A stretch of 64,000 nt of DNA from Claveliimonas ammoniilytica (GCF_025567415.1 NZ_JAOQJV010000009.1:1-64000); one strand, 5' to 3'. Numbered from the stretch's first letter, positions 42,739 to 52,247 are shown. Made by a program: numbers and translations. Notes: a model not told the origin generated them from the letters alone.

Positions 42739-44565
42739 ATGTGTGGAATTGTAGGTTATGTAGGAGAGAGTCAGGCAGCACCAATCCTGCTTGAGGGACT
42801 GGAGAAGCTGGAGTACAGAGGATATGACTCTGCCGGTATTGCAGTTTATGACGGAAAGAAAATCAATATGAAAAAAGCAATGGGACGGCTGAAAGTGCTG
42901 AATGAACTGACTCATGGAGGCGAGCTGCTTCCGGGTAAGCTTGGAATCGGTCATACCCGTTGGGCAACGCATGGCGCACCGTCTGATATCAATGCTCATC
43001 CGCATTTTAATAAAGATCAGAGTATCGTAGTGGTACACAATGGTATTATTGAGAACTATCTGAAGTTAAAACATCGTCTGGAAAGCAAAGGATATGAGTT
43101 TGTATCAGAGACAGATACAGAGGTCATTGCACATCTTCTGGATTATTATTACGACAGAGATCCGCTGGAGGCAATCACGAAGGTTATGCACCGTATGGAA
43201 GGTTCTTATGCACTTGGAATTATCTTCGCAGATCACCCGGAAGAGATGTATGCAGTACGTAAGGACAGCCCGTTGATCGTTGGACACACCAAAGATGGAA
43301 GTATCATTGCATCGGATGTACCGGCAGTGTTGAAATATACCAGAGATGTTGTATTTATTCAGAATGAAGAGATTGTAAAGCTGACAGAGGATAAGCTGGA
43401 GTTCTACAATATTGATGAAGAAGTGATTGAAAAAGAGACCACTCACATTGACTGGGATGTGAATGCAGCTGAGAAGGGTGGATACGAGCACTTCATGCTG
43501 AAGGAGATGTATGAACAGCCGAAGGCTATTCTGGATACATTTTCACCAAGAATCAAAGGCAATGAAGTTGTTATTGATGAACTTGGTATGAGTGATGATG
43601 AGATTCGTGCAGTTAAGAAGATTATGATTGTTGCCTGCGGTTCTGCTTATCATGCAGGTGTGACTGGCAAGTATATTTTTGAAGGACTGACCAGAATTCC
43701 GGTGGAAGTGGATACGGCTTCTGAATTCCGTTACCGTGATCCGATCATTGAAGACGGAACGTTACTGATCGTGATCAGCCAGTCCGGTGAGACTGCAGAT
43801 TCACTGGCTGCAATCCGTGAGGCGCATGCTAAGGGTGGTAAAGTGCTTGGTATTGTCAATGTAGTAGGAAGCTCTATTGCCAGAGAGGCAGATAATGTTA
43901 TGTATACATGGGCAGGTCCGGAGATTGCAGTGGCAACTACCAAGGCATACAGCTGTCAGTTGATTGCAGAATATCTGCTTGCAATGAAGTTTGCTCATGT
44001 AAGAGGAAAGATCAGTGACGCAGAACTTGCTGATATGATTGAGGATATGAAAGAACTGCCGGCACAGGTAGAGATGCTGCTGAATAATAAGAAGAATATT
44101 CAGAAATTCGCTAACCGCTATCTGGCTGCAAAGGATATCTTCTATATCGGTCGTGGAATCGATTATGCGATCGCAATGGAAGGTTCTCTGAAGATGAAAG
44201 AGATTTCTTATGTACATTCGGATGCTTATGCAGCAGGAGAACTGAAGCATGGTACGATTTCTCTGGTTGAGGACGGTACATTGGTAACAGCCATCCTGAC
44301 ACAGGAGAATCTGTACAAGAAAATGATCAGTAACATGGAAGAGGTTAAGACCCGTGGAGCCTTTGTTATGGCAGTGACTAATGTGGATAATACAGAGGTT
44401 GAGAGAAACGCAGACTATGTAATGTACATTCCGAAGACGAATAAGTACTTTACCAATACACTTGCGATCATTCCGCTGCAGCTCTTCGGTTACTATGTAG
44501 CAGTTGGAAAAGGTTGTGACGTGGATAAGCCGAGAAATCTGGCGAAGTCTGTTACAGTAGAGTAG
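42739..44565 (+). CDS. glmS: Glutamine--fructose-6-phosphate aminotransferase
   Basis: 608 aa, makes glucosamine-6-phosphate for UDP-GlcNAc. Start at 42739 exposes Cys2 (MCGIVGYVG), the glutaminase nucleophile, with AAAGGAG ten bases upstream. HTRWATHG and the N-terminal Ntn domain run to ~240; two SIS isomerase domains follow (CGSAYHAG, SQSGETADSLAA, KTYS-like TTKAYSCQ, GRGIDYAIAMEGSLKMKEISY) and the C-terminal KPRNLAKSVTVE. Only 92 nt separate it from the previous gene, so no glmS ribozyme fits. Confidence 0.97.
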   Translation: MCGIVGYVGESQAAPILLEGLEKLEYRGYDSAGIAVYDGKKINMKKAMGRLKVLNELTHGGELLPGKLGIGHTRWATHGAPSDINAHPHFNKDQSIVVVHNGIIENYLKLKHRLESKGYEFVSETDTEVIAHLLDYYYDRDPLEAITKVMHRMEGSYALGIIFADHPEEMYAVRKDSPLIVGHTKDGSIIASDVPAVLKYTRDVVFIQNEEIVKLTEDKLEFYNIDEEVIEKETTHIDWDVNAAEKGGYEHFMLKEMYEQPKAILDTFSPRIKGNEVVIDELGMSDDEIRAVKKIMIVACGSAYHAGVTGKYIFEGLTRIPVEVDTASEFRYRDPIIEDGTLLIVISQSGETADSLAAIREAHAKGGKVLGIVNVVGSSIAREADNVMYTWAGPEIAVATTKAYSCQLIAEYLLAMKFAHVRGKISDAELADMIEDMKELPAQVEMLLNNKKNIQKFANRYLAAKDIFYIGRGIDYAIAMEGSLKMKEISYVHSDAYAAGELKHGTISLVEDGTLVTAILTQENLYKKMISNMEEVKTRGAFVMAVTNVDNTEVERNADYVMYIPKTNKYFTNTLAIIPLQLFGYYVAVGKGCDVDKPRNLAKSVTVE

Positions 44566-44573
44566 GAGTTACT

Positions 44574-45671
44574 ATGCATTATGATTATCTGATCGTGGGC
44601 GCAGGACTGTTTGGTGCAGTGTTTGCCCACGAGGCTGCTGAACGTGGCAAAAAATGTCTGGTCATTGACAGACGAGACCATATCGGAGGAAATATTTATA
44701 CAGAGGAAGTGGAAAAAATTCAGGTACACCGCTATGGTGCACATATTTTCCACACTTCCAATAAGCAGATCTGGGACTATGTGAATCAGTTTGCTGAATT
44801 TAATAATTATATTAATTCACCGGTGGCAGTGTATAAGAATGAACTGTATAATCTTCCGTTCAATATGAACACGTTCAGTAAGATGTGGAACATCCGTACA
44901 CCGCAGGAGGCGAAGGATATTATTGCTGCACAGATTGCGGATCTGAATATTACAGATCCGTCCAATCTGGAAGAACAGGCACTTTCACTGGTAGGAAAAG
45001 ATGTGTATGAGAAGCTCGTAAAGGGATATACAGAGAAGCAGTGGGGCAGAGACTGTAAGGAACTGCCGGCATTTATCATCCGCAGACTTCCGCTTCGATT
45101 TACTTATGATAATAATTATTTTAATGATCGTTATCAGGGAATACCGATCGGAGGCTATACTGCGATTGTGGAGAAGCTTCTGAAAGGTTCAGATGTGCGG
45201 ACAGGTGTGGACTTCCTGAAAAATCGGGGTGAATATGAAGCACTGGCTGATAAAATTATTTACACAGGTATGATTGACGAGTATTATGATTATAAACTGG
45301 GAGCGTTGGAATACCGCAGTGTGCGTTTTGAAACAGAGACACTGGACTGTGAGAACTATCAGGGCAATGCAGTTGTGAATTATACAGAGCGCGAGGTACC
45401 GTATACCAGAATTATTGAGCATAAGCACTTTGAATTTGGTAAGCAGGAGAAAACAGTTATTTCCAGAGAGTATTCTTCCGAGTGGAAAGTGGGAGATGAA
45501 CCGTATTATCCGGTAAATGATGAGAAAAACGGAGCATTGTATGCCCGTTATCAGGAACTGGCAGCGCAGGAAGATAAGGTGATCTTCGGTGGACGACTGG
45601 GCGCATATCGGTATTATGATATGGATAAGGTGATAGAGGCTGCGTTAGAACTGGTTTTCAACATTTTTTGA
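44574..45671 (+). CDS. glf: UDP-galactopyranose mutase
   Basis: 365-aa flavoenzyme that turns UDP-Galp into UDP-Galf, the donor for galactofuranose in surface polymers. Seen: YLIVGAGLFGAVFAHEAAERG (FAD), RRDHIGGNIYTE, YGAHIFHTSNKQIWDYVNQF, the KGYTEKQWGRD block, the RYQGIP region and the C-terminal GGRLGAYRYYDMDKVI with a conserved active-site Arg. Eight bases after glmS, hence co-transcribed with precursor supply. Confidence 0.96.
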   Translation: MHYDYLIVGAGLFGAVFAHEAAERGKKCLVIDRRDHIGGNIYTEEVEKIQVHRYGAHIFHTSNKQIWDYVNQFAEFNNYINSPVAVYKNELYNLPFNMNTFSKMWNIRTPQEAKDIIAAQIADLNITDPSNLEEQALSLVGKDVYEKLVKGYTEKQWGRDCKELPAFIIRRLPLRFTYDNNYFNDRYQGIPIGGYTAIVEKLLKGSDVRTGVDFLKNRGEYEALADKIIYTGMIDEYYDYKLGALEYRSVRFETETLDCENYQGNAVVNYTEREVPYTRIIEHKHFEFGKQEKTVISREYSSEWKVGDEPYYPVNDEKNGALYARYQELAAQEDKVIFGGRLGAYRYYDMDKVIEAALELVFNIF

Positions 45672-45779
45672 TGATTTGGTCACACTTTCAACACAATTTA
45701 CGACTAGACTTACAGATATAGAAAAGATAAGGTATCCGTGGTCTGATAGTAGATTACGGTTAAGGAAGGAGACTTAGAT

Positions 45780-47105
45780 ATGGATAACCAGTATAATTAT
45801 TATGATCCGAATAAAGAGGATAAGAACAACATATTTGATGAACAGCCGCAGGGAATGAATGGCGGGCAGCCGGGGATGAACGGTCAGCCGCCAAAGAAGC
45901 ACCATAAGTGTCCAAGATGGGCGAAGCTGGCAGGATCGGCAGTTGCATTTGGTGTGATCGCAAGCTGTACCTTTATGGGAGTGAATGCGGTGGCAGGTAA
46001 GTATTTCGGTACGAATACCACACAACAGACATCCAACAGTAAGGCTACAACTTCCAAGAACTCTGACAGTTCATCCACATTGAAGTTGAGCCAGTCATCC
46101 AGTACAGTGACTTCGGATGTGTCTGATATTGTAAATAGTGCAATGCCATCAGTAGTAGCTATCACGAATATGAGTGTACAGGAAGTACAGAGTTACTTTG
46201 GAGGCACACAGCAGCAGGAGAGCACAAGCTGTGGCTCTGGTATTATTATCGGTAAAAATGACAGTGAGCTGCTGATCGTTACCAATAATCATGTGGTGGA
46301 AGGCGCTGAGACGTTGACTGTATCCTTTGCAAATGAAACTTCAGTAGAAGCAAGCATCAAAGGTACAGATTCCAGCAAAGATCTGGCAGTTGTTGCAGTT
46401 CCATTGGATTCCATTGATGATGATACCATGAATGCAATTTCAATCATCACATTAGGTGATTCTGATCAATTGCAGGTGGGTGAGCCGGTAATCGCAATCG
46501 GTAATGCTCTTGGTTATGGACAGTCAGTTACAACCGGTATCGTATCTGCACTGGACAGAAATCTTGACATGGAAGGTTTTGACAGCAAACTGATCCAGAC
46601 AGATGCAGCAATCAACCCTGGTAACAGTGGTGGTGCACTTCTGAATGCCAACGGTGAGTTGATTGGCATCAATACAGCAAAGGTAAATGCCAATGCAGTC
46701 GAGGGAATGGGTTATGCAATTCCTATTTCGGATGCTACATCTGTGATTGAGAATCTGATGAACCGCGAGACGCGTACGAAAGTGGACGAAAGCGAGCAGG
46801 GATTCCTTGGTATCGAAGGATATGACGTTACTTCTGAGAAAGCGGAGATGTATTCAATCCCGACCGGTGTATTTGTAAGATCCGTAGAGGATGGAAGCGC
46901 AGCAGATAAAGCTGGTATTACAGCAGAGTGTATTATTACCAAATTTGACGGAATTACTATTGACAGCATGTCCACATTGCAGTCACAGATGCAGTATTTC
47001 AAAGCTGGTGACAAAGTGGAAGTAGTCATTGAAGTCCCGAACAAGAGCGGTACAAAATACGAAGAGAAGACGGTAACGGTCACTCTTGGTGAACGTTCCA
47101 AATAA
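45780..47105 (+). CDS. HtrA/DegP-type serine protease, membrane-anchored
   Basis: 441 aa: an ~45-residue cytosolic N-terminus rich in N, D, P and G, one TM (~47-68), a Ser/Thr linker, an S1C trypsin-like domain and one PDZ domain (~340-435, GFLGIEGYDVTSEKAE). Catalytic triad: H171 (TNNHVVEG), D201 (SSKDLAVV), S283 (NPGNSGGALLN). Quality-control protease on the outer face of the membrane. AGGAG eight bases before the start. It stands alone after a 108-nt gap in which I could not find a convincing promoter; glyA follows at 26 nt. Confidence 0.93.
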   Translation: MDNQYNYYDPNKEDKNNIFDEQPQGMNGGQPGMNGQPPKKHHKCPRWAKLAGSAVAFGVIASCTFMGVNAVAGKYFGTNTTQQTSNSKATTSKNSDSSSTLKLSQSSSTVTSDVSDIVNSAMPSVVAITNMSVQEVQSYFGGTQQQESTSCGSGIIIGKNDSELLIVTNNHVVEGAETLTVSFANETSVEASIKGTDSSKDLAVVAVPLDSIDDDTMNAISIITLGDSDQLQVGEPVIAIGNALGYGQSVTTGIVSALDRNLDMEGFDSKLIQTDAAINPGNSGGALLNANGELIGINTAKVNANAVEGMGYAIPISDATSVIENLMNRETRTKVDESEQGFLGIEGYDVTSEKAEMYSIPTGVFVRSVEDGSAADKAGITAECIITKFDGITIDSMSTLQSQMQYFKAGDKVEVVIEVPNKSGTKYEEKTVTVTLGERSK

Positions 47106-47131
47106 ATAAAACTAAACAAAGGAGAGAAAGC

Positions 47132-48367
47132 ATGTATTCATTTGACGAGGTAAGAGAGGTTGACAATGAGATTGCAGAAGCAATCGAGAGTGAGATGAGC
47201 AGACAGAATTCACATATTGAACTGATTGCTTCTGAGAACTGGGTGAGCAAGGCTGTTATGGCAGCAATGGGAAGCCCGTTGACCAACAAGTATGCAGAAG
47301 GGTATCCGGGAAAGCGCTATTACGGTGGATGCCAGTGCGTCGATGTAGTAGAAAATCTGGCAATCGAACGTGCAAAGGAGCTGTTTGGCTGTGATTATGC
47401 CAATGTACAGCCACATTCCGGAGCACAGGCTAATCTGGCGGTATTTTTTGCAATGCTGGAGCCGGGAGACAAAGTCCTGAGTATGAATCTGGATCAGGGT
47501 GGACATTTGAGCCACGGTTCACCGGTGAATATTTCCGGTAAATATTTTGACATCGTATCTTATGGAGTCAATGATGAAGGCTTTATCGATTATGATAATG
47601 TGCGGGAGATCGCACTGGCTGAGAAGCCGAAGATGATTATTGCGGGAGCAAGCGCTTATGCCAGAACGATTGATTTCAAGAAATTCCGTGAGATTGCTGA
47701 TGAGGTAGGAGCATATCTGATGGCAGATATTGCACACATTGCAGGTCTGGTAGCAACAGGACTGCATCCGAGTCCGATTCCGTACGCTGATGTAGTAACA
47801 ACTACAACACACAAGACACTGCGTGGACCAAGAGGCGGTATGATCCTGTGCAATGAAGAAGCTGCTAAGAAGTTCAACTTCAATAAAGCAGTATTTCCAG
47901 GTATTCAGGGAGGTCCTCTGGAACATGTGATCGCTGCAAAAGCGGTATGCTTTAAAGAAGCACTTCAGCCGGAATTCAAGACTTATCAGGAGCAGATTTT
48001 GAAGAATGCAAAAGCACTCAGCAAAGGTCTGATGGACAGAGGCGTGAAGATCGTATCCGGTGGTACAGATAACCATCTGATGTTGGTAGATCTGAGAGGT
48101 CTGGAGCTTACCGGTAAAGAACTGGAGAAGCTTTTGGACGAGGCGCATATTACATGTAACAAGAACACCGTTCCAAATGATCCAAGATCACCATTTGTAA
48201 CCAGCGGTGTGCGTCTGGGAACACCGGCAGTAACATCCAGAGGAATGGTAGAAGAAGATATGGATAGGATTGCAGAGGCGATTGCTCTGGTTGTGAAAGA
48301 GCCGGAGAAGATTGGAATGGCAAGATCCATCGTAAAAGAACTTACAGAAAAATATCCATTAGTATAA
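47132..48367 (+). CDS. glyA: Serine hydroxymethyltransferase
   Basis: 411 aa PLP enzyme that interconverts serine and glycine, charging tetrahydrofolate. SENWVSKAVMAAMGSPLTNKYAEGYPG region near residue 32, YGGCQCVD, HSGAQANLAVFFA, ADIAHIAGLVATG, TTTTHKTLRGPRGG with PLP lysine K228, and TCNKNTVPNDPRSPFVTSG are all present. Full length. Strong ribosome site (AAAGGAGAG). May share a transcript with the HtrA gene; ends at a clear terminator. Confidence 0.97.
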   Translation: MYSFDEVREVDNEIAEAIESEMSRQNSHIELIASENWVSKAVMAAMGSPLTNKYAEGYPGKRYYGGCQCVDVVENLAIERAKELFGCDYANVQPHSGAQANLAVFFAMLEPGDKVLSMNLDQGGHLSHGSPVNISGKYFDIVSYGVNDEGFIDYDNVREIALAEKPKMIIAGASAYARTIDFKKFREIADEVGAYLMADIAHIAGLVATGLHPSPIPYADVVTTTTHKTLRGPRGGMILCNEEAAKKFNFNKAVFPGIQGGPLEHVIAAKAVCFKEALQPEFKTYQEQILKNAKALSKGLMDRGVKIVSGGTDNHLMLVDLRGLELTGKELEKLLDEAHITCNKNTVPNDPRSPFVTSGVRLGTPAVTSRGMVEEDMDRIAEAIALVVKEPEKIGMARSIVKELTEKYPLV

Positions 48368-48379
48368 TGATGATACTGA

Positions 48380-48414
48380 CAACAGGTCTGGCGTGTGCCA
48401 GACCTGTTGTTTTA
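48380..48414 (+). terminator. Terminator after glyA
   Basis: Perfect 13-bp stem CAACAGGTCTGGC / GCCAGACCTGTTG (48380-48392, 48397-48409) with GTGT loop, followed by TTTTAG. Confidence 0.85.
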
Positions 48415-48435
48415 GATATAACAGAGACTTTCATT

Positions 48436-48463
48436 CACCTTTCATTCGAATTTCCCATAGTAT
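48436..48463 (+). promoter_or_regulatory. Putative sporulation (SigE/SigK-type) promoter of cotJABC
   Basis: CACC (48436-48439), 16-bp spacer, CATAGTAT (48456-48463), matching mACm-16-CATAnnnT of mother-cell sigma factors, with no SigA-like boxes nearby. cotJ in Bacillus is mother-cell expressed, which fits. Weak motif, so moderate support only. Confidence 0.5.
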
Positions 48464-48497
48464 GATACTGTAAATATTCTGAAAGGAGTAAATGAAA

Positions 48498-48830
48498 ATG
48501 CCGAATTACCGTTATCATACACCGGAATCAAACAGGCGTAGTTACTGTGGATGTTCATCCAGCATGAACGGATGTAATCAACAGCAGTCAAATGTCCGCC
48601 CCCAGCGGGAATCCTGCGAAGTCCCTTACTGCGATTGCGATACTGCCGGAGAAATGTCCTGTGCAGTAAAGGGTCGCTACGATACTTTGGGCGATATGGC
48701 AGTTGCCATGGCTTATGTCCCTTGGCAGATGTGGCGAAATGTCTTGGATGTAGAGAAAGGTCTCTGCTGTGGAACTATTTTCGAAGACTTAAACAAACCA
48801 TTCTGTGGAACAGGAGGTGTCCGTAGATGA
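48498..48830 (+). CDS. cotJA: Spore coat-associated protein CotJA, cysteine-rich
   Basis: 110 aa. The second of two close ATGs (48498) is preferred, nine bases after AAAGGAG. The C-terminal half has the CotJA core (MAVAMAYVPWQMW, EKGLCCGTIFEDLNKPFCG). The first ~60 residues form an extension with seven cysteines (YCGC, GC, SC, YCDC, SC), giving ten in all, unusual for the family and suggestive of disulfide crosslinking or metal binding in the coat. Overlaps cotJB by four bases (ATGA). Confidence 0.88.
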   Translation: MPNYRYHTPESNRRSYCGCSSSMNGCNQQQSNVRPQRESCEVPYCDCDTAGEMSCAVKGRYDTLGDMAVAMAYVPWQMWRNVLDVEKGLCCGTIFEDLNKPFCGTGGVRR

Positions 48831-49099
48831 ATGACAATAAGCCTTGCAGACAGGAGTTGATGAATCGAATCAACGCCGCCAGTTTCGCTGTAGACGATGT
48901 AAAGTTATTTCTGGATACCCATCCCTGCGACAAGGATGCCATGGAATATTTTGAAAAATATCAGGAAATGCGCAAATGTGCTCTGCGCGAATATGCCAAA
49001 TACTACAGTCCGCTCACCATCGACACTGTGCGCACAGACTCCTGTGAAAACTGGAACTGGATTGATGAGCCATGGCCGTGGCAGGAAGGGGGATGCTAG
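48827..49099 (+). CDS. cotJB: Spore coat protein CotJB
   Basis: 90-aa small coat protein, start codon overlapping the cotJA stop, with AGGAGGTG ribosome site. Helical core ELMNRINAASFAVDDVKLFLDTHPCDKDAMEYF and the Trp/Pro-rich end WNWIDEPWPWQEGGC are typical CotJB. Acts with CotJA and CotJC in an inner coat complex; translational coupling supports a fixed ratio. Confidence 0.92.
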   Translation: MNDNKPCRQELMNRINAASFAVDDVKLFLDTHPCDKDAMEYFEKYQEMRKCALREYAKYYSPLTIDTVRTDSCENWNWIDEPWPWQEGGC

Positions 49100-49102
49100 T
49101 AT

Positions 49103-49723
49103 ATGTGGAATTATGAGAAACGACTGCAATATCCGGTAAGAATCAGCCAGACTAATCCACAGATGGCACAAGTGATTATTAGTCAGTTTGGTGGACCTGA
49201 TGGCGAGCTTAGTGCATCTATGCGTTATCTGTCACAGAGATATACCATGCCATATAAAGAAGTGACAGGAATACTCACAGATATTGGAACGGAAGAACTT
49301 GCCCATATGGAAATGATCTGCGCCATTGTCTATCAGCTCACCCGTAATCTTACAGTCGAACAGTTGAAGGAATCCGGTTTCGACAAATACTATGTGGATC
49401 ACACGCTTGCTCTGTGGCCACAGTCGGCCGGTGGTGTGCCATGGAGTGCCACAACATTCCAGTCCAAAGGTGATCCAATTACCGATTTGCACGAGGATAT
49501 GGCAGCCGAGCAGAAAGCCCGCACGACCTATGACAATATCCTCCGTTTGGTAAAGGATCCGGAAGTTGCTGATCCGATCCGATTCCTTCGGGAACGTGAA
49601 ATTGTGCATTACCAGAGATTTGGTGAAAGTCTCAGAATCGTACAGGATCGTCTTGACAGCAAGAATTTCTACGCATTCAATCCGGAATTCGATAACAGAC
49701 GCTCTGGAAAATGCTGTGATTAA
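49103..49723 (+). CDS. cotJC: Spore coat protein CotJC (manganese catalase-like)
   Basis: 206 aa, ferritin-like di-metal fold. Metal ligands are visible as TEELAHMEM (E-x2-H) in the second helix and EREIVHYQRFGE (E-x2-H) in the last; E in DGELSASMRYLSQRY is the first ligand. Related to Mn-catalase and probably protects the spore from peroxide, though coat CotJC may be structural. Last gene of the operon, two terminators behind it. Confidence 0.93.
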   Translation: MWNYEKRLQYPVRISQTNPQMAQVIISQFGGPDGELSASMRYLSQRYTMPYKEVTGILTDIGTEELAHMEMICAIVYQLTRNLTVEQLKESGFDKYYVDHTLALWPQSAGGVPWSATTFQSKGDPITDLHEDMAAEQKARTTYDNILRLVKDPEVADPIRFLREREIVHYQRFGESLRIVQDRLDSKNFYAFNPEFDNRRSGKCCD

Positions 49724-49773
49724 TTGGGAGGATTGTGGGAGTGCAAAGCACGGAACAATCCGTAGGCATCATA

Positions 49774-49802
49774 GTTGGGGCTTTTGGCCCCAACATCTTT
49801 TT
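49774..49802 (+). terminator. Terminator of cotJABC
   Basis: GTTGGGGC / GCCCCAAC (49774-49781, 49787-49794), 5-nt loop, then ATCTTTTT. The ~50 nt between cotJC and this hairpin holds only weak GA-rich sequence. Confidence 0.85.
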
Positions 49803-49811
49803 ATATTAAAA

Positions 49812-49845
49812 TAGGGGGAATCGGCATGCTGATTCCCCCTAAAAT
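49812..49845. terminator. Second hairpin after cotJABC
   Basis: Perfect 11-bp stem TAGGGGGAATC / GATTCCCCCTA (49812-49822, 49831-49841) with an 8-nt loop, A/T rich on both sides; a back-up or bidirectional terminator. Confidence 0.65.
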
Positions 49846-49880
49846 ATTGCTTGATAACAATTAAAACGTGAATGAAACGG

Positions 49881-49909
49881 TTGTATTTGAGGTTTGATAT
49901 CGTTATAAT
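49881..49909 (+). promoter_or_regulatory. SigA-type promoter of the FtsW/RodA-like gene
   Basis: TTGTAT (49881-49886), 17-bp spacer, TATAAT (49904-49909); transcription would start ~49916, a ~60-nt leader. Confidence 0.7.
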
Positions 49910-49974
49910 ATGGAGTTAGTATAGCGTGAGTCTGTGCTTGCAGGACACGTATGGATAGGAGAGTGTAGATATTT

Positions 49975-51192
49975 ATGGGAGAAATCAGACATATGTCCGA
50001 AGCCAGGAGAAGAAAGAAACGGACGTCTGCCAGACCTGCACCTGCAAAAAAGAGAAGACCTGCGGTGAGGTATTTTGATTACAGTATGTTGGCAGTTTTG
50101 GTGTTTCTGGTGTGCTTTGGACTGATCATGCTGTACAGCAGCAGTTCATATAGTGCTCTGGTAAAATATAGTGACAGTATGTATTTTCTGAAAAGGCAGG
50201 TGCTTTTCTGTGGCATGGGATTTTTTGCAATGTATTGGATTTCACAGATTGATTATCATATTTATGCGAAATATGCAGAAAAGCTTTACTGGTTTTCGAT
50301 TGTTCTGTTATTTCTTGTGAGATTGACACCTCTTGGAAAAGAGGTAAATGGTGCGAAGCGTTGGATTCGTCTGCCGATGAACCAGCAGCTTCAGCCGGCA
50401 GAGATTGTGAAGCTGGCAGTGATTCTGTTAATCCCGATTATTTTGTGCCAGCTTGGAAATCGGGCACATAAAAAGGACGGAATTGTAAAAGTGATTATCT
50501 GGGGCTTTGGAGCAGCGGCGGGTGTGTATTTTCTGACCAGTAATTTGAGTTCTGCGATAATCGTAGCAGGGATTACGGTGTGTCTTTTGTTTGTAGTTCA
50601 TCCGAAGACAAAGCCGTTTATGGTGCTTGCGGGTAGTGGACTTACGGCAGCGATAATTGTTGTAGCGGTGTTGAACCGTATGATTCAGGATGCCGGTTCC
50701 AGTGGAAGCTTCCGTTTGCGTCGTGTACTGGTATGGCTGCAGCCGGAACAGTATGCGTCAGGCTCTGGTTATCAGACGCTGCAGGGTTTGTATGCGATCG
50801 GTTCTGGCGGATTTTTCGGGAAAGGACTTGGTAACAGCGCGCAGAAGATGATCATTCCGGAGGTACAGAACGATATGATCCTTTCGGTTATCTGTGAAGA
50901 ATTGGGAGTGTGTGGTGTGATTATTGTACTGGTGCTTTTTGGACTGTTATTGTACCGGTTGATGTTTATTGCACAGAATGCACCGGATATGTACGGAGCA
51001 TTGGTTGCCAGTGGCATTTTCGCCCATATTGCGATCCAGGTGATTTTGAATATAGCGGTTGTGACCAACACAATACCAAATACGGGTGTTACACTTCCAT
51101 TTATCAGTTACGGAGGTACGTCGATCCTGTTCCTGATGGCGGAAATGGGAATTGCGCTCAGTATATCGAGACAGATACGTGTGGAAGAATAG
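49975..51192 (+). CDS. SEDS peptidoglycan glycosyltransferase (FtsW/RodA/SpoVE family)
   Basis: 405 aa with a basic ~40-residue cytosolic start (EARRRKKRTSARPAPAKKRRP) and about ten TMs. SEDS hallmarks: VNGAKRWIRLPMNQQLQPAEIVKLAVIL (with the conserved Lys/Arg loop), QPEQY, GYQTLQGLYAIGSGGFFGKGLGNS, VQNDMILSVICEELG and NTIPNTGVTLPFISYGGTS. Polymerises lipid II with a class B PBP. Clearly paralogous to the FtsW in the division cluster at 61137; its lone position suggests RodA- or SpoVE-like duty. Start could also be ATG 49993. Confidence 0.9.
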   Translation: MGEIRHMSEARRRKKRTSARPAPAKKRRPAVRYFDYSMLAVLVFLVCFGLIMLYSSSSYSALVKYSDSMYFLKRQVLFCGMGFFAMYWISQIDYHIYAKYAEKLYWFSIVLLFLVRLTPLGKEVNGAKRWIRLPMNQQLQPAEIVKLAVILLIPIILCQLGNRAHKKDGIVKVIIWGFGAAAGVYFLTSNLSSAIIVAGITVCLLFVVHPKTKPFMVLAGSGLTAAIIVVAVLNRMIQDAGSSGSFRLRRVLVWLQPEQYASGSGYQTLQGLYAIGSGGFFGKGLGNSAQKMIIPEVQNDMILSVICEELGVCGVIIVLVLFGLLLYRLMFIAQNAPDMYGALVASGIFAHIAIQVILNIAVVTNTIPNTGVTLPFISYGGTSILFLMAEMGIALSISRQIRVEE

Positions 51193-51307
51193 TGCAAAAA
51201 CACTCTTTTCAATCCTTGTATAATGTGCTATCATATATTAAGTGGTTTTTGATACTACATATAATAGAAGCGAATGACGAACATCGACGCTTGCGGGAGG
51301 AAATGAA

Positions 51308-52147
51308 ATGAGTTATAAGATTATCGTTGACAGTTGTGGAGAATTATCCCCGGAGATGAAGGCTTCCGGATATTTCGCAACAGCATCTTTGTCGATTGAT
51401 GTGGACGATTATCATGTGATAGATGATGAGACATTTAATCAGAAAGAATTTTTGGAGAAAGTGGCGGCCAGTCCCAATTGCCCGAAGTCTTCCTGTCCGT
51501 CTCCGGATACTTATATGGAGAAGTACCACTGTGATGCAGCTCATGTGTATGCGGTGACATTGTCGGCAGAATTGAGTGGCTCATATAATAGTGCAGTGCT
51601 GGGAGTGGAGTTATATAAGGAAGAGTATGGCGAGAAGAAGATCCATGTATTTAATTCCAAGTCAGCATCTATCGGAGAGACTTTGATCGCAATGAAGATC
51701 GCAGAGTGTGAAGATAAAGGAATGACATTTGAAGAGGTTATTGATACGGTAGAGACGTATATTGAGGATCAACGTACGTACTTTTTATTGGAATCGCTTG
51801 AGGCGCTTCGTAAGAACGGTCGTCTGACCGGATTGAAAGCGATGGTAGCTACAGCACTTAGTATCAAGCCTGTCATGGGTGCTACGCCAGAGGGAACAAT
51901 CTGTCAGTTGGGACAGGCACGAGGTATGAAGAAAGCCCTGGTGAAGATGGCGGATGAGATTGCCGCTCATGAGGAGCATGCAGAGGATAAGATCCTTGCG
52001 ATCAGCCATTGTAACTGTCCGGCAAGAGCTGAAGAACTGAAGAAACTGCTGTTGGCCCGTCTGCAGCCGAAAGATGTGATTATTCTGGATACAGCCGGAA
52101 TCAGCAGTCTGTATGCATCAGATGGCGGCGTGATCGCAGTTATTTAA
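51308..52147 (+). CDS. DegV family fatty acid-binding protein
   Basis: 279-aa EDD-fold protein: N-terminal KIIVDSCGELSPEM, a DYH-type strand, SCPSPDTYMEKY, VTLSAELSGSYNSAVLG, FNSKSASIGETLIA and RTYFLLESLEALRKNGRL. DegV proteins hold a fatty acid and some hand it to fatty acid kinase FakA; no FakA is in the window. GGGAGG ribosome site. The 115-nt upstream gap has two TATAAT boxes (51219, 51260) but no clear -35. Confidence 0.92.
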   Translation: MSYKIIVDSCGELSPEMKASGYFATASLSIDVDDYHVIDDETFNQKEFLEKVAASPNCPKSSCPSPDTYMEKYHCDAAHVYAVTLSAELSGSYNSAVLGVELYKEEYGEKKIHVFNSKSASIGETLIAMKIAECEDKGMTFEEVIDTVETYIEDQRTYFLLESLEALRKNGRLTGLKAMVATALSIKPVMGATPEGTICQLGQARGMKKALVKMADEIAAHEEHAEDKILAISHCNCPARAEELKKLLLARLQPKDVIILDTAGISSLYASDGGVIAVI

Positions 52148-52149
52148 CA

Positions 52150-52178
52150 TTGTTCTGTCGATAATTCTATGATATACT
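52150..52178 (+). promoter_or_regulatory. Promoter for the small membrane protein
   Basis: TTGTTC (52150-52155), 17-bp spacer, TATACT (52173-52178), with start ~52185 and a ~60-nt leader containing a short TGTCA/TGACA inverted pair. Confidence 0.6.
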
Positions 52179-52247
52179 ATAGGAAGCAGTTGTCAGACAG
52201 GAAGTGTGTGACAGCAGCCAGATCAGAAGTATAAGGAGTACATGAAT

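Noticed and set aside
47106..47131. Riboswitch before glyA
   Set aside because: The gap is 26 nt, room only for a ribosome site.
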